A DNA stretch of 64,000 nucleotides from Pichia kudriavzevii. Lineage: Eukaryota; Ascomycota; Pichiomycetes; Pichiales; Pichiaceae. This document shows positions 51,755-60,137 of the stretch, piece by piece; within the stretch, counting starts at the first letter, position 1, and the number at the start of each line of letters is the position of its first letter. The stretch spans positions 2,177,501 to 2,241,500 of the forward strand of contig NC_042506.1 in the NCBI RefSeq assembly GCF_003054445.1, read 5' to 3'. The notes beneath the pieces were generated by a model. The model was not told the origin of the DNA. It did not search any database and worked only from the letters and a program-made list of their open reading frames with translations. The translations under genes and the position numbers were made by a program.

Positions 51755-52093
51755 TTAAACATCGTTGATGGTGTTCATGAAATTCTTTGGACCCTCCACG
51801 TGTCTTGGTGGGGCATTTCTATCATACATAATACCACCCGGTCTCTTTGGTGGAATGATTGGATCAGGGTGTTGGTACTTAGCCAACAATTCTCCAGTCT
51901 CCTTCAAAACCCTCTGTAGTTCCACTGGGTCGGAAATGTTTTTATGTTGGTCAAACCTGAGTCTGATTTCCGCAGCCTTTTGTCTGTAGAAGTGCTGCTG
52001 GTTAATCCAATTTCTTGCAGTTCTCAATGATCTTCTGTATAGAGATACAACTAACTTTACGTTCTCTGGTGAAAATGGAACTGGCGCAGGCAT
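51755..52093 (-). CDS. Mitochondrial complex I LYR subunit (NDUFB9/B22 type)
   Basis: 112 residues. FSPENVKLVVSLYRRSLRTA carries the LYR motif at about residues 19-21, then ARNWINQQHFYRQKAAEIR, which fits the LYR-fold helix bundle. The tail DPIIPPKRPGGIMYDRNAPP is a conserved Pro-rich ending of NDUFB9/NI2M-like subunits. It belongs to the membrane arm of NADH:ubiquinone oxidoreductase, which Saccharomyces lacks. Alternative: another LYR protein, but the tail favours NDUFB9. Start ATG at 52093 is the only reasonable one. It is divergent from a Zn2Cys6 gene. Confidence 0.85.
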   Translation of the reverse strand: MPAPVPFSPENVKLVVSLYRRSLRTARNWINQQHFYRQKAAEIRLRFDQHKNISDPVELQRVLKETGELLAKYQHPDPIIPPKRPGGIMYDRNAPPRHVEGPKNFMNTINDV

Positions 52094-52420
52094 GCTTTAA
52101 TATGTGGATATCCTAGAGAGACAGCTTTTGATGGTGTCGTTCTTACTCTTCTTCTTTATTGTCCTGGGGTTCTTTCTCATATTGTTGAAAACATGTCGAG
52201 AACCACTCAAAATTGAAAGTTCGCTATTGGTGTACAGATTTAGCACTGTATATAAACGACGCGTCGCTTTTGAGTAATGCACTAGTTTGAGCCGCAGCAC
52301 TGGAACATGATTTAGAACCTTTGTATATTGGTTATTTTGAAAATCAGTAAGGTGTCATACGAACAGAAGAGGCACCCGTATACCTTAAAGCGATCCAGTT
52401 TAGTGGTAAATCTATCTAGA
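52094..52420. promoter_or_regulatory. Divergent promoter, complex I LYR subunit / Zn2Cys6 regulator
   Basis: 327 bases between the two start codons. A CAAT-type GGTTCTTTC and short T-runs lie in the middle; I saw no strong site I could name. Open frame upstream of 52421 has no ATG. Confidence 0.4.
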
Positions 52421-54055
52421 ATGACACAACGGAAACGGCTGGCGTTATCAGAAATCTCCAAGTCTCCGAAAAAGCCGAAAAATGTTCCAGAACTATTAAA
52501 GAGCTTTAAATCGGAGGAATTGGTTGAAAGCCCAAAGCCACTACAGAAAGCAGAAGAAACATCACCTAATGTTTCAGCGAAAATGCTGAATATCAAAAAA
52601 GATAATATAGGACTTGATGGGGAACACATGACTAATTTTAAGGAACCTACCGCAGGATGTTTAACATGCAGACAAAGGCATAAAAAGTGTTCTCGAACTT
52701 CACCCGTTTGTCAAACCTGCTTGTCTAATCGGTACGAATGCTACTGGCGAGAACCTGGAACCAGATTTTCAGATTATAAGGTCCCACTTGTTCACACTGA
52801 TAGTCCAAGGGGGATCACATTGAGACCCAACAAGGGAGAAGACCTCCAGGCTTCCGCAATGAACAATTCAGATTTGCTTTCTGTTGCACAAATGGCAGTT
52901 TCGATTACGAACGATTACTTAACGGCTCATGATATGGACTCAGTACTGAAAAAAACAGATGATAAAGAAGCATTGAATATGGAACAGAATGAGTCCATAG
53001 CTGAAGAAAACGACAAAGATACCACAACTTCTGAAGGATCAGAAGACGAAGAGAAAAATGACGGCAACTGTGAGGACGACAAGGGGCCTACCAAATATAA
53101 TGAGAAAGACAGTGAGGGCGATGGGTCTGCAGGGAGTGCTACTTCTACTAATAATGATGGAGAAGGCAATTCCAAGGATGGCTCTACAAACTCTGAATCT
53201 AAAAATGGAAGTACAAGAGAAACTTCATCTAGTAAATCTTCCACCAGTGTGGATGGAAGCTTTGACTCCCTTGCCTTTTTCTCCGACACTCTGGAGTTTG
53301 AAAAACTCCTAAAATTGAGGTCGATGCTTGCCAGGGGCGAAAGGATGATAAACGACAAGGCCATTGTTGTTTCAACAAAAATAGAAGAACCAGATAAAGA
53401 AGAGATACAAATACAGTCGTGCAAAGTTCGGGCGAATGAGGAAAGCAATGGTCCTATTAGTCTGGATCCATCCTATCAGCCAAATCCGGAATTGGCACCA
53501 ATTGATTATTCGAAGGTGGTTTTCGACGATAATCTTGTTCTTCAATCTAATCAAATATTTGAAATAGAAAATAAGCGTGAGCCCGAAACAGCACTTCACA
53601 CACCTGGAGGGGTTGAAGAAAGAAATGAAGAACCACTTGGCCCGAATGGAATTTTGCAGCAGGCCGAAACTTCTACTTCCGATGATAATACACAATTTTT
53701 TGATGCCCCAGAGCCTGGAAGGCTTTTTGTGGATGAAGAGACGGACGAGGTTTTTCCAGTTGTCACGAAATCAACTAGTGGGAGTAAAGTGCTGAACCAA
53801 ATCGATAGATCTAACAGCGGTTTGGTACATCAACATGTTTCCATTAAGATGAACAAGGATAAAAATAGAGAAATGAAAAACGTAAATCAACAATACAAGC
53901 AGATTGTTCTTAGAGAGTCGTTAAGTGCTTTGAAAAATGTTGATCTGGATAGGGTTAAAAATGATGGTCGTAGGGCTAGACGTGTTAAACGACATGTTGA
54001 TGTATCTGAACTTCCCAGTTCGATAACACAATTTCTTGGTTCCGCATCTATATAG
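52421..54055 (+). CDS. Zn(2)Cys(6) transcription factor, acidic Ser-rich
   Basis: 544 residues from the ATG at 52421. The cluster CLTCRQRHKKCSRTSPVC followed by QTCLSNRYECYW lies at about residues 82-110, with the C-x2-C-x6-C-x6-C-x2-C-x6-C spacing. The following region (220-310) is rich in Glu, Asp, Ser, Asn and Gly, a likely disordered or activation region. I see no fungal-specific trans domain. The C-terminus has a basic segment RRARRVKRHVDVSELPS. Target unknown. Family name not recognised. Confidence 0.85.
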   Translation: MTQRKRLALSEISKSPKKPKNVPELLKSFKSEELVESPKPLQKAEETSPNVSAKMLNIKKDNIGLDGEHMTNFKEPTAGCLTCRQRHKKCSRTSPVCQTCLSNRYECYWREPGTRFSDYKVPLVHTDSPRGITLRPNKGEDLQASAMNNSDLLSVAQMAVSITNDYLTAHDMDSVLKKTDDKEALNMEQNESIAEENDKDTTTSEGSEDEEKNDGNCEDDKGPTKYNEKDSEGDGSAGSATSTNNDGEGNSKDGSTNSESKNGSTRETSSSKSSTSVDGSFDSLAFFSDTLEFEKLLKLRSMLARGERMINDKAIVVSTKIEEPDKEEIQIQSCKVRANEESNGPISLDPSYQPNPELAPIDYSKVVFDDNLVLQSNQIFEIENKREPETALHTPGGVEERNEEPLGPNGILQQAETSTSDDNTQFFDAPEPGRLFVDEETDEVFPVVTKSTSGSKVLNQIDRSNSGLVHQHVSIKMNKDKNREMKNVNQQYKQIVLRESLSALKNVDLDRVKNDGRRARRVKRHVDVSELPSSITQFLGSASI

Positions 54056-54307
54056 TTAATGTAGTATAGCAAAATAAAGTGTATAAAACAGTGAATTGTA
54101 ATAATATCCCAGTTTGGAGTAGGCTATATTCGGGGTAGGACAATTTGTCGCTGCTAGTGAGAAAAACAAAAACATCCATCGAAGGAAAGAAGGAAATTTA
54201 CTGATGTCCAACACATCCCATCCCACACCGTCCTTTTATTTTTTTTCCCTTTCGTTTTTACCATTGGTATCGCCATAATTATCTGTTAGACCCAATTGAC
54301 TATTAGT

Positions 54308-56386
54308 ATGTCACAGGAGCTGAAACAACGTGCACCCGCTTCAGCGGAAAATGAAAAAAGCCCAGTTGATGCCACAAAAGGAAATTTAGTAACAGTGAAA
54401 CCTGATTATGTCATTCAAGTGTTCTATAAATATGATCCGGAATCCAAGAAAAACGATCCGGAATCTGAGGCTAACCTGAGGGTTCTATCCTCCATTTTGA
54501 GACTGAACGGGTTTGTTGTTAATGCTAGAGCAGATTCAAATACGAATTACTTGTTACTATTCGTTCAGTTGAATGACGATGCATTTGAACATTTGTTGAA
54601 ACTTTCCAACCAAATAGATGTCTTGTTCCATGTTAAGAACACGTCAACAAACACAGAAAAAGTATCCATTGCTGAACGGTTGAGATTGATTTATATGAAG
54701 TTGACTTTAACCAAAGAGAAAGGTGGATGTGGAATTGAAGTTGGAAAGAACAACGTCAAAACAATCATGCCGGTCGGTAATATCATCAATTTGAATAAGG
54801 AGGCAAAGAACAATACCTCAAGACTCGGCAAATTGTTCAGAAGTCCAATTCGTAAGGAGAATGAAAGATTTCTAAGGGAAAACCTTGGTTCCAATTATGC
54901 ACTTTATTACAAATTTGTTCAAGGTTACGTATCATCCGTTGGATGCATTGCGGTTTTCGGCATTTTAGCATGGTTTTTCCTTGGCAACTTCTCTCTTCTA
55001 TATGCAATCATTAATCTCACCATTGGTCTAACTTGTTATTTATGCGTTTATGGGCTAAACTTAAAAAGCCAGAGGGACTGGAATTTGAAAAATGTTAGCA
55101 AAACTGAAATTATGGTCTTGGAAGAATCTGAATTGATACCAGAATGGAAGGTACTTTTGCGTAGGATTTTATTTGTACCGGTTACAATCTTCTGTTCAAT
55201 TTTTTTGTTTTGTGTGCAGTTTGCCTGTTTCTTATTGGAGATCTTTATCAACGAAGTTTACGTTGGTCCATACAAGTCTATCCTTTCCTTAGTTCCAACA
55301 ATTTGCGTTTGTGCTGCGGTCCCTATTATCACTGCTATCTATGGTATAATTGCTGGTAAGTATATTGCATTTGAAAAGAATCCAACTTCTGAAAGGCAAA
55401 ATAAATCATTATTGTACAAGATGTTTTCATTCAGTTGTCTTGCTTCTTACTCGCCTTTATTAATAACAGCATTCATATATTTTCCTATTGGGTATGCGTT
55501 GGATCCATACTTAGATACTATCAAAGCACTGACGCAATCTATCTCTTCTTCCTATAAGTACGTTCCGCAAATTCCAACTTTAGATGCGGAATATAAAGTT
55601 AACAACCTGAGAATGTCTAGCCAGATCTTCTATTTTATGGTTATCAATCAAGTTGTTGGCACACTAACAGAATATGCGCTTCCAATTGCTCTGTCTAAAA
55701 TACTAGCAGTTCCTAAAATAGCTAGTTTTTTGGGTACCCCACCTTCAGCAAAGGATCTTGATATGAAATCAGTTGATGAGCCAGAAGAACATGAATTTCT
55801 GGAATTAGTTCGTGCTGACCTTTCTAAACCGGTAGCGAGTATTGATGCCGATTACAACCAGCATGTTATTCAGTACGGATTTTTGATGTTATTTGGACCT
55901 GTTTGGGCTTTAGGTGCACTATCATGTTTTGTTTTTGGTTTGATACAACAAGAAGGTGATTATATGAAGTACATCAAATTGGCAAGACCTTCAGTTCCTA
56001 CCCGTGGTGAATCATCTGAACCATGGATTACATTTATGCGCTCCTTATTAATAGTTGGTTCCTTTGTTTCAATTGCAATTACTTTGATGTACAATCGTTA
56101 TGGGTCAATGGAAATTGATAGTTTTGTTGGCAAATCAAGTGTTCAAACCTCATGGCTCACTGTTATAGGTGGCGCAATGATCTCTTCAATTCTAATGCAA
56201 ATTTTGGTCAAAAGCTTTGAAATGATCATTCAAAGTGTGTATGATGTCGAGGAAGAAAAGAAATTTAACCATGAGATGAAAGCAAATAAAATCATTTCTG
56301 CATTTGCAAGCAAGAAAGAACATCCATCATCGACTGATGTTGATTTCCTTCTACAGGAAGTATCTACGTTACAAAGTACATACTAG
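54308..56386 (+). CDS. IST2: Ist2-like anoctamin (TMEM16) membrane protein
   Basis: 692 residues from the ATG at 54308. The cytosolic N-domain is followed by about ten hydrophobic spans of the anoctamin fold, with the linker RENLGSNYALYYKFVQGYVS before the first (about 205) and NEVYVGPYKSILSL / TAIYGIIAGKYIAFEKNPTS in the middle. S. cerevisiae Ist2 is an ER protein that tethers the ER to the plasma membrane through a long C-terminal tail. Here, the tail after the last span is only about 45 residues (EEEKKFNHEMKANKII...), so tethering by that route looks absent or different. The scramblase/channel role is not certain. Confidence 0.88.
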   Translation: MSQELKQRAPASAENEKSPVDATKGNLVTVKPDYVIQVFYKYDPESKKNDPESEANLRVLSSILRLNGFVVNARADSNTNYLLLFVQLNDDAFEHLLKLSNQIDVLFHVKNTSTNTEKVSIAERLRLIYMKLTLTKEKGGCGIEVGKNNVKTIMPVGNIINLNKEAKNNTSRLGKLFRSPIRKENERFLRENLGSNYALYYKFVQGYVSSVGCIAVFGILAWFFLGNFSLLYAIINLTIGLTCYLCVYGLNLKSQRDWNLKNVSKTEIMVLEESELIPEWKVLLRRILFVPVTIFCSIFLFCVQFACFLLEIFINEVYVGPYKSILSLVPTICVCAAVPIITAIYGIIAGKYIAFEKNPTSERQNKSLLYKMFSFSCLASYSPLLITAFIYFPIGYALDPYLDTIKALTQSISSSYKYVPQIPTLDAEYKVNNLRMSSQIFYFMVINQVVGTLTEYALPIALSKILAVPKIASFLGTPPSAKDLDMKSVDEPEEHEFLELVRADLSKPVASIDADYNQHVIQYGFLMLFGPVWALGALSCFVFGLIQQEGDYMKYIKLARPSVPTRGESSEPWITFMRSLLIVGSFVSIAITLMYNRYGSMEIDSFVGKSSVQTSWLTVIGGAMISSILMQILVKSFEMIIQSVYDVEEEKKFNHEMKANKIISAFASKKEHPSSTDVDFLLQEVSTLQSTY

Positions 56387-56470
56387 AATCATGTAAAAGC
56401 CGAAAATTGTCAAAAAAATGAAGGAAGGGGGTGAGTCAATCAAGTTATTCTGTATTTATTTTTTATTTGT

Positions 56471-58198
56471 TTAAACATTATAAATATCTACTCTAGTACG
56501 TTTCCAAGCAGTTGACAAAAACGCTTCATAGACTTCTTCATCATCGTCGTCGTCAGTTCCTGACTTCTTCACCTGCTTTAAATCGGAAGTGTCGGGAGAT
56601 TTAACCTGTAATAAGGCGTACGTTCCTGGGTTTCCGTCTTGTCGTAAAAACTGACCTGGATTGACACAAACAGAATTCTTTATAATTTTAGCAAAGTGCC
56701 TGACAATTGAGGGAAATACAAAGATATCAGGTAGTTCCTCATCAAATTCGGTTAGCCCAAGGTACGAAGTGTCTATTTGTAAAGTATCGGGGGATTGGGG
56801 AGATGGATGTACTGGGTAAAACTGACGCTGCTGAATGACATGTTCTATGATGCGTTCAATTCTATTTGAGTTTGCATCTTTTGTAGGTATATCCTTCAAA
56901 TCCTTTATTATATCTGTCGTTGAGATACCAAAGGAAAGTTCATTGATATTGAACAGGGAAGGGTTAGGGAAACACTTGAAGTTTTTGTTCAACCCAAGCG
57001 TCTTACGATTAAATGGTGCCTGAGGATAACAAGTATGAGCAACTGGATCTGACGAATGCGGCAGGATAATTATCCTAGAACATTGTATTTCATTCAGTAT
57101 CGGAGAGACGTAAGATAAGAACAAATCATCAATGCTTTTCAAGTCCTCAGTGTCTTCTCCAGAATTGAAGAATTGGGATGATAATATTGTCGGTAAACTT
57201 GTTGCATCGATAAATGGACCCAACATGATGACAATGTCAGGCTTGACGGTTTCATTCAAATGACGAACAAATCTATCCAAATACGCAAAGTTTAATGAAT
57301 TTTTACTATGGTAGGGGCCCGAAGTTATAATAATTTTCAAATTGTCATCACCAAGCACTTCTGCAAAGTTCATAATCTCATCCCTTGTGAAGGTACTGGA
57401 GCCAAGATATGGGATTTTCAGATTTTCAATCACCTTGAAGCAGCTACCATTTGTATTAATACCACGGAATGCCACGATTTGTCCTGGAAAAAAGGAAAAA
57501 TTGCTAACATTCCCCAAATCAAGTGGCACCCTTTGACCAAAACCCGAAGCTCTCGAAGTTTCCAGATAGAGAGAATCAAGATTGAGGGCCGAAGAAGTAG
57601 GTGCAAACGGAGAATCCGGAACAATCCTCCCAACGGTATAGATTTCAGACTGCGATTGACGCGTTGGGTCGGAGAATTGGTTTTCCGTTAAGTTGTACCT
57701 TTCACTGATTAGCTGGGTGAAGAGATCAATTCTTTCATCCAAATAATCCGCAATTTCAAGTAGTTTTAAGTTCATCGTTTTATACTTATACTTGCTTCTG
57801 TTGAATTGAGCCACCAACTTGATGTTCTTGTTAGAAATAGTGGTTTCCTTATCTTCTATTTGTGAATTTATACTTTCGAGAATTGTATTTGAAGATACCA
57901 AAGAATTTGAAGTTTCTTCATTGTTGAGTTTACGTTTTTTCACCTGTTGAGATGCAGCTGGTCTGGATTTGTTATCCAGTGTCATTCTCTCTTGAATGAA
58001 TTTCTGTAATCCATCTAAAAGTTCCGGAGTGACCTTTAAGTTGGAGTTTTTATGCTCAGTGTACGCATACGATTCCCAACTTGAAAACAAGTCATCGGTA
58101 GATAACCCAAAAAGCGAACACAGGTGGTCACACTTGGAGATAATTTCTGGAGTGTTTGCACATTCGCCAAAGATTTTCAAGTATATTGTTCCCGACAT
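56471..58198 (-). CDS. POL12: DNA polymerase alpha-primase subunit B
   Basis: 575 residues. N-terminal helical domain (SKCDHLCSLFGLSTDDLF), variable linker, then OB and calcineurin-like fold: YTVGRIVPDSPFAPTSSALN, PGQIVAFRGINTNGSCF, DIVIMLGPFIDATSLP, IIILPHSSDPVAHTCYPQAP (phosphoesterase fold, inactive in eukaryotes), HPSPQSPDTLQID and VFPSIVRHFAKIIKNSVCVNPG. It is the scaffold subunit of Pol alpha-primase that starts DNA synthesis. S. cerevisiae Pol12 has 705 residues; this one is shorter mostly in the linker. An MCB element is 101 bases upstream. Confidence 0.95.
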   Translation of the reverse strand: MSGTIYLKIFGECANTPEIISKCDHLCSLFGLSTDDLFSSWESYAYTEHKNSNLKVTPELLDGLQKFIQERMTLDNKSRPAASQQVKKRKLNNEETSNSLVSSNTILESINSQIEDKETTISNKNIKLVAQFNRSKYKYKTMNLKLLEIADYLDERIDLFTQLISERYNLTENQFSDPTRQSQSEIYTVGRIVPDSPFAPTSSALNLDSLYLETSRASGFGQRVPLDLGNVSNFSFFPGQIVAFRGINTNGSCFKVIENLKIPYLGSSTFTRDEIMNFAEVLGDDNLKIIITSGPYHSKNSLNFAYLDRFVRHLNETVKPDIVIMLGPFIDATSLPTILSSQFFNSGEDTEDLKSIDDLFLSYVSPILNEIQCSRIIILPHSSDPVAHTCYPQAPFNRKTLGLNKNFKCFPNPSLFNINELSFGISTTDIIKDLKDIPTKDANSNRIERIIEHVIQQRQFYPVHPSPQSPDTLQIDTSYLGLTEFDEELPDIFVFPSIVRHFAKIIKNSVCVNPGQFLRQDGNPGTYALLQVKSPDTSDLKQVKKSGTDDDDDEEVYEAFLSTAWKRTRVDIYNV

Positions 58199-58298
58199 TT
58201 GCTGGTTCTCAATGAGAGAATGCTAAGCTCAAGATGATATCAGTGACACGCTATTCAATAGTTGAATAATTTCAACACTTGTACACTCTCAATACTTA

Positions 58299-58304
58299 AC
58301 GCGT
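58299..58304 (-). promoter_or_regulatory. ACGCGT (MluI cell-cycle box) upstream of POL12
   Basis: Exact ACGCGT 101 bases 5' of the POL12 ATG. POL12 is an MBF target at G1/S in S. cerevisiae. A second, weaker ACACGCT is at about 58246-58252. Confidence 0.6.
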
Positions 58305-58407
58305 TGGTGATTATTTTCGCCTGTTCAGTTTTTGGAATTTACTTTTTTTTTTACTTTACATTACTATATGATATTAAGGGATACTGTATAAGAATGGAAG
58401 TATTTAT

Positions 58408-59142
58408 TTAGTCAGCTCTTTCTCTGACAGGTTCTTCGGCTCTTACAGGAGAAGCATCTCTCTTCTTGGACTCCTCCTTTGACTCCTCCTTGGTTTCATC
58501 CTTGGTTTCATCCTTGGACTCCTTCTCGGTAGATCTACCCTTTCTGTTGTTCTTACCCTTGTTACCTCTTCTCTCGCCAAATTTTTGGGCCTTGCTTTCG
58601 TCGAAGGCAGACTTGGAGATAATTTCCAACTCTGTCTCACCATATTTTGTCTTTGATTCGGCTTGTTCTGCCACTAGTTTTTCAGCGTCTTCGGCGTTTC
58701 TGAATTCAACAATACAAGAACCGTTGAACTTCTTATCCTTGCCCTTCTTCATTCTAACCTGGTTGACTGGAGCAATGGTTCTAAAGAATTCAAGAAGCTG
58801 ATCAAGAGTTGCATCTGTTGGTAACTTCTCAACAAACACAGATCTCTTGTTGATGTTTAACTGGATCTCGTTGTAGTTCTTTGGTAATGGGATCTTTCTT
58901 CTCACCATTTCACCATTTTCAGATACTTCCAAGAGCTCTTGAGATTTTCTGAGAGCCTCAACGATGGTTTCAATAGGTCTGTATTTCTTCATTCTTTCAA
59001 ATTGAGAGATTGTTTGAATAGGAACCCAGCCATCGTTGGCATTTTGGGTGGTGAAGAGAAACCTGTCGTTCAAGAGATTCGAGTCGGAAAAGTAGAACTC
59101 GACTTGGTTGAGGATTTGAGAGGCAGTAGCGTCGTCAGACAT
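58408..59142 (-). CDS. LHP1: La-type RNA chaperone
   Basis: 244 residues. La motif 1-90: QILNQVEFYFSDSNLLNDRF, then GWVPIQTISQFERMKKY and SEEVSENGE-type end, giving UUU-3'OH RNA recognition. RRM at about 98-175 (RSVFVEKLPTDATLDQLLEFF; SCIVEFRNAEDAEKLV). The tail is a basic patch (GERRGNKGKNNRKGRS) followed by Lys/Glu runs with KDETKDETKEESKEES repeats. It binds pre-tRNA and other Pol III transcripts in the nucleus. S. cerevisiae Lhp1 has 275 residues. Both neighbours on the minus strand. Confidence 0.95.
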   Translation of the reverse strand: MSDDATASQILNQVEFYFSDSNLLNDRFLFTTQNANDGWVPIQTISQFERMKKYRPIETIVEALRKSQELLEVSENGEMVRRKIPLPKNYNEIQLNINKRSVFVEKLPTDATLDQLLEFFRTIAPVNQVRMKKGKDKKFNGSCIVEFRNAEDAEKLVAEQAESKTKYGETELEIISKSAFDESKAQKFGERRGNKGKNNRKGRSTEKESKDETKDETKEESKEESKKRDASPVRAEEPVRERAD

Positions 59143-59606
59143 GTTTTGCTAGCGGGAAAGGTTGTAATTATACCTGAAATGAAGCACTAAGACAAAGTTC
59201 CCATTACTAGGAATATATGGAGGAAATTTTTCAGCATGAAAATTTTACAGTGAGAAGCTCCGTGGAAAAGTTTACTCGCCTTGAAACGACACTGTGAATT
59301 TCGGTTTTATAGTACTCTCCTTTCGGTGGTGGGGGGTATTCGAGAAGGTGTAGGTTGAGGGTCGTTTCAAGGCAACGTGACAAGCTCTTAGGGGATGTCT
59401 CTTCTACCGTTACTCTTGGATTGTGGTGTTTGTAGATGCGGAGCATTAGTCGTTGGGGTTCAGCGTCAGTTTTATTTGTAAGAGCGCTCGATGTAATTGC
59501 AATGCCTAATGCGTTGGAAGGAGAAGGAGTTGTCGTTCTGGCGTTTCCCCATGCCGGTAAAGGTCAAGGTGTAAAGCCGATATAGGTATAAACATATATA
59601 GATCTA
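59143..59606. promoter_or_regulatory. LHP1 upstream region with a 13-bp inverted repeat
   Basis: 464 bases. A 13-bp perfect inverted repeat (59278-59290 with 59361-59373; GCCTTGAAACGAC) spans a TATA-like CTATAAAACC (minus strand, 59303-59312), about 160 bases before the LHP1 ATG. A G-run lies near 59330. No gene seen. Confidence 0.5.
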
Positions 59607-60101
59607 CTAAAATAAAGACATGTTGCCCACGATGAGTGTGGTCTTTCTTGCCCGGAGTGCATCCATGCTCTCACGTTCCAAATGGAGGTTGCTGTTAGAC
59701 ACAAGAACAATACAGACAACACAGTCTATTTTCTCCACGTCTCTAAGGGATACGACCGTTGTGGCATGCCCCCTGAGGAGGCACTGGAACTGGCGGCCAT
59801 AGTCAACAACCACAGCACGTGCTCCCAGCCTCTCTCTGGCGACACTGACCACAAAACATACAAAACGGACCCAGTCTCTACTGTGTGTGTATCTGACATG
59901 CCACTCACGTTCTACAGCAACGATGCCGTCACCACTGCCACGGCCAGTGCTACTGCCAACACCACGGAAATCAAACCTCCCCTCCAAATGTGCAATTTCT
60001 ATGAACTGGTCCACGAGGGCACAAAGGTCCAGCTCGTAGTGAGACGTGTCTATATCCACGATATCCACAAGGGCACATTCCGAAACCCCCTCCATGGCCA
60101 T
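59607..60101 (-). CDS. Small unrecognised protein downstream of SEC59
   Basis: 164 residues, ATG at 60101 (or 60095). It starts 36 bases past the SEC59 stop on the same strand, so its promoter must lie in SEC59 coding sequence unless it is co-transcribed. Rich in Val, Cys, Arg and Asp (ALVDIVDIDTSHYELDLC, VRFVCFVVSVARERLGARAVV, ATTVVSLRDVEKIDCVVCIVL). The alternating hydrophobic strands, 'VDID' and 'VVVDYG' might reflect a RecA-like fold of the Shu complex or XRCC2 type (Csm2/Psy3); that is speculation. A longer antisense frame overlaps and is rejected. Confidence 0.45.
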   Translation of the reverse strand: MAMEGVSECALVDIVDIDTSHYELDLCALVDQFIEIAHLEGRFDFRGVGSSTGRGSGDGIVAVEREWHVRYTHSRDWVRFVCFVVSVARERLGARAVVVDYGRQFQCLLRGHATTVVSLRDVEKIDCVVCIVLVSNSNLHLERESMDALRARKTTLIVGNMSLF

Positions 60102-60137
60102 TGCTACTGCTGTTGTTTACAAAGATATACTTACGGT

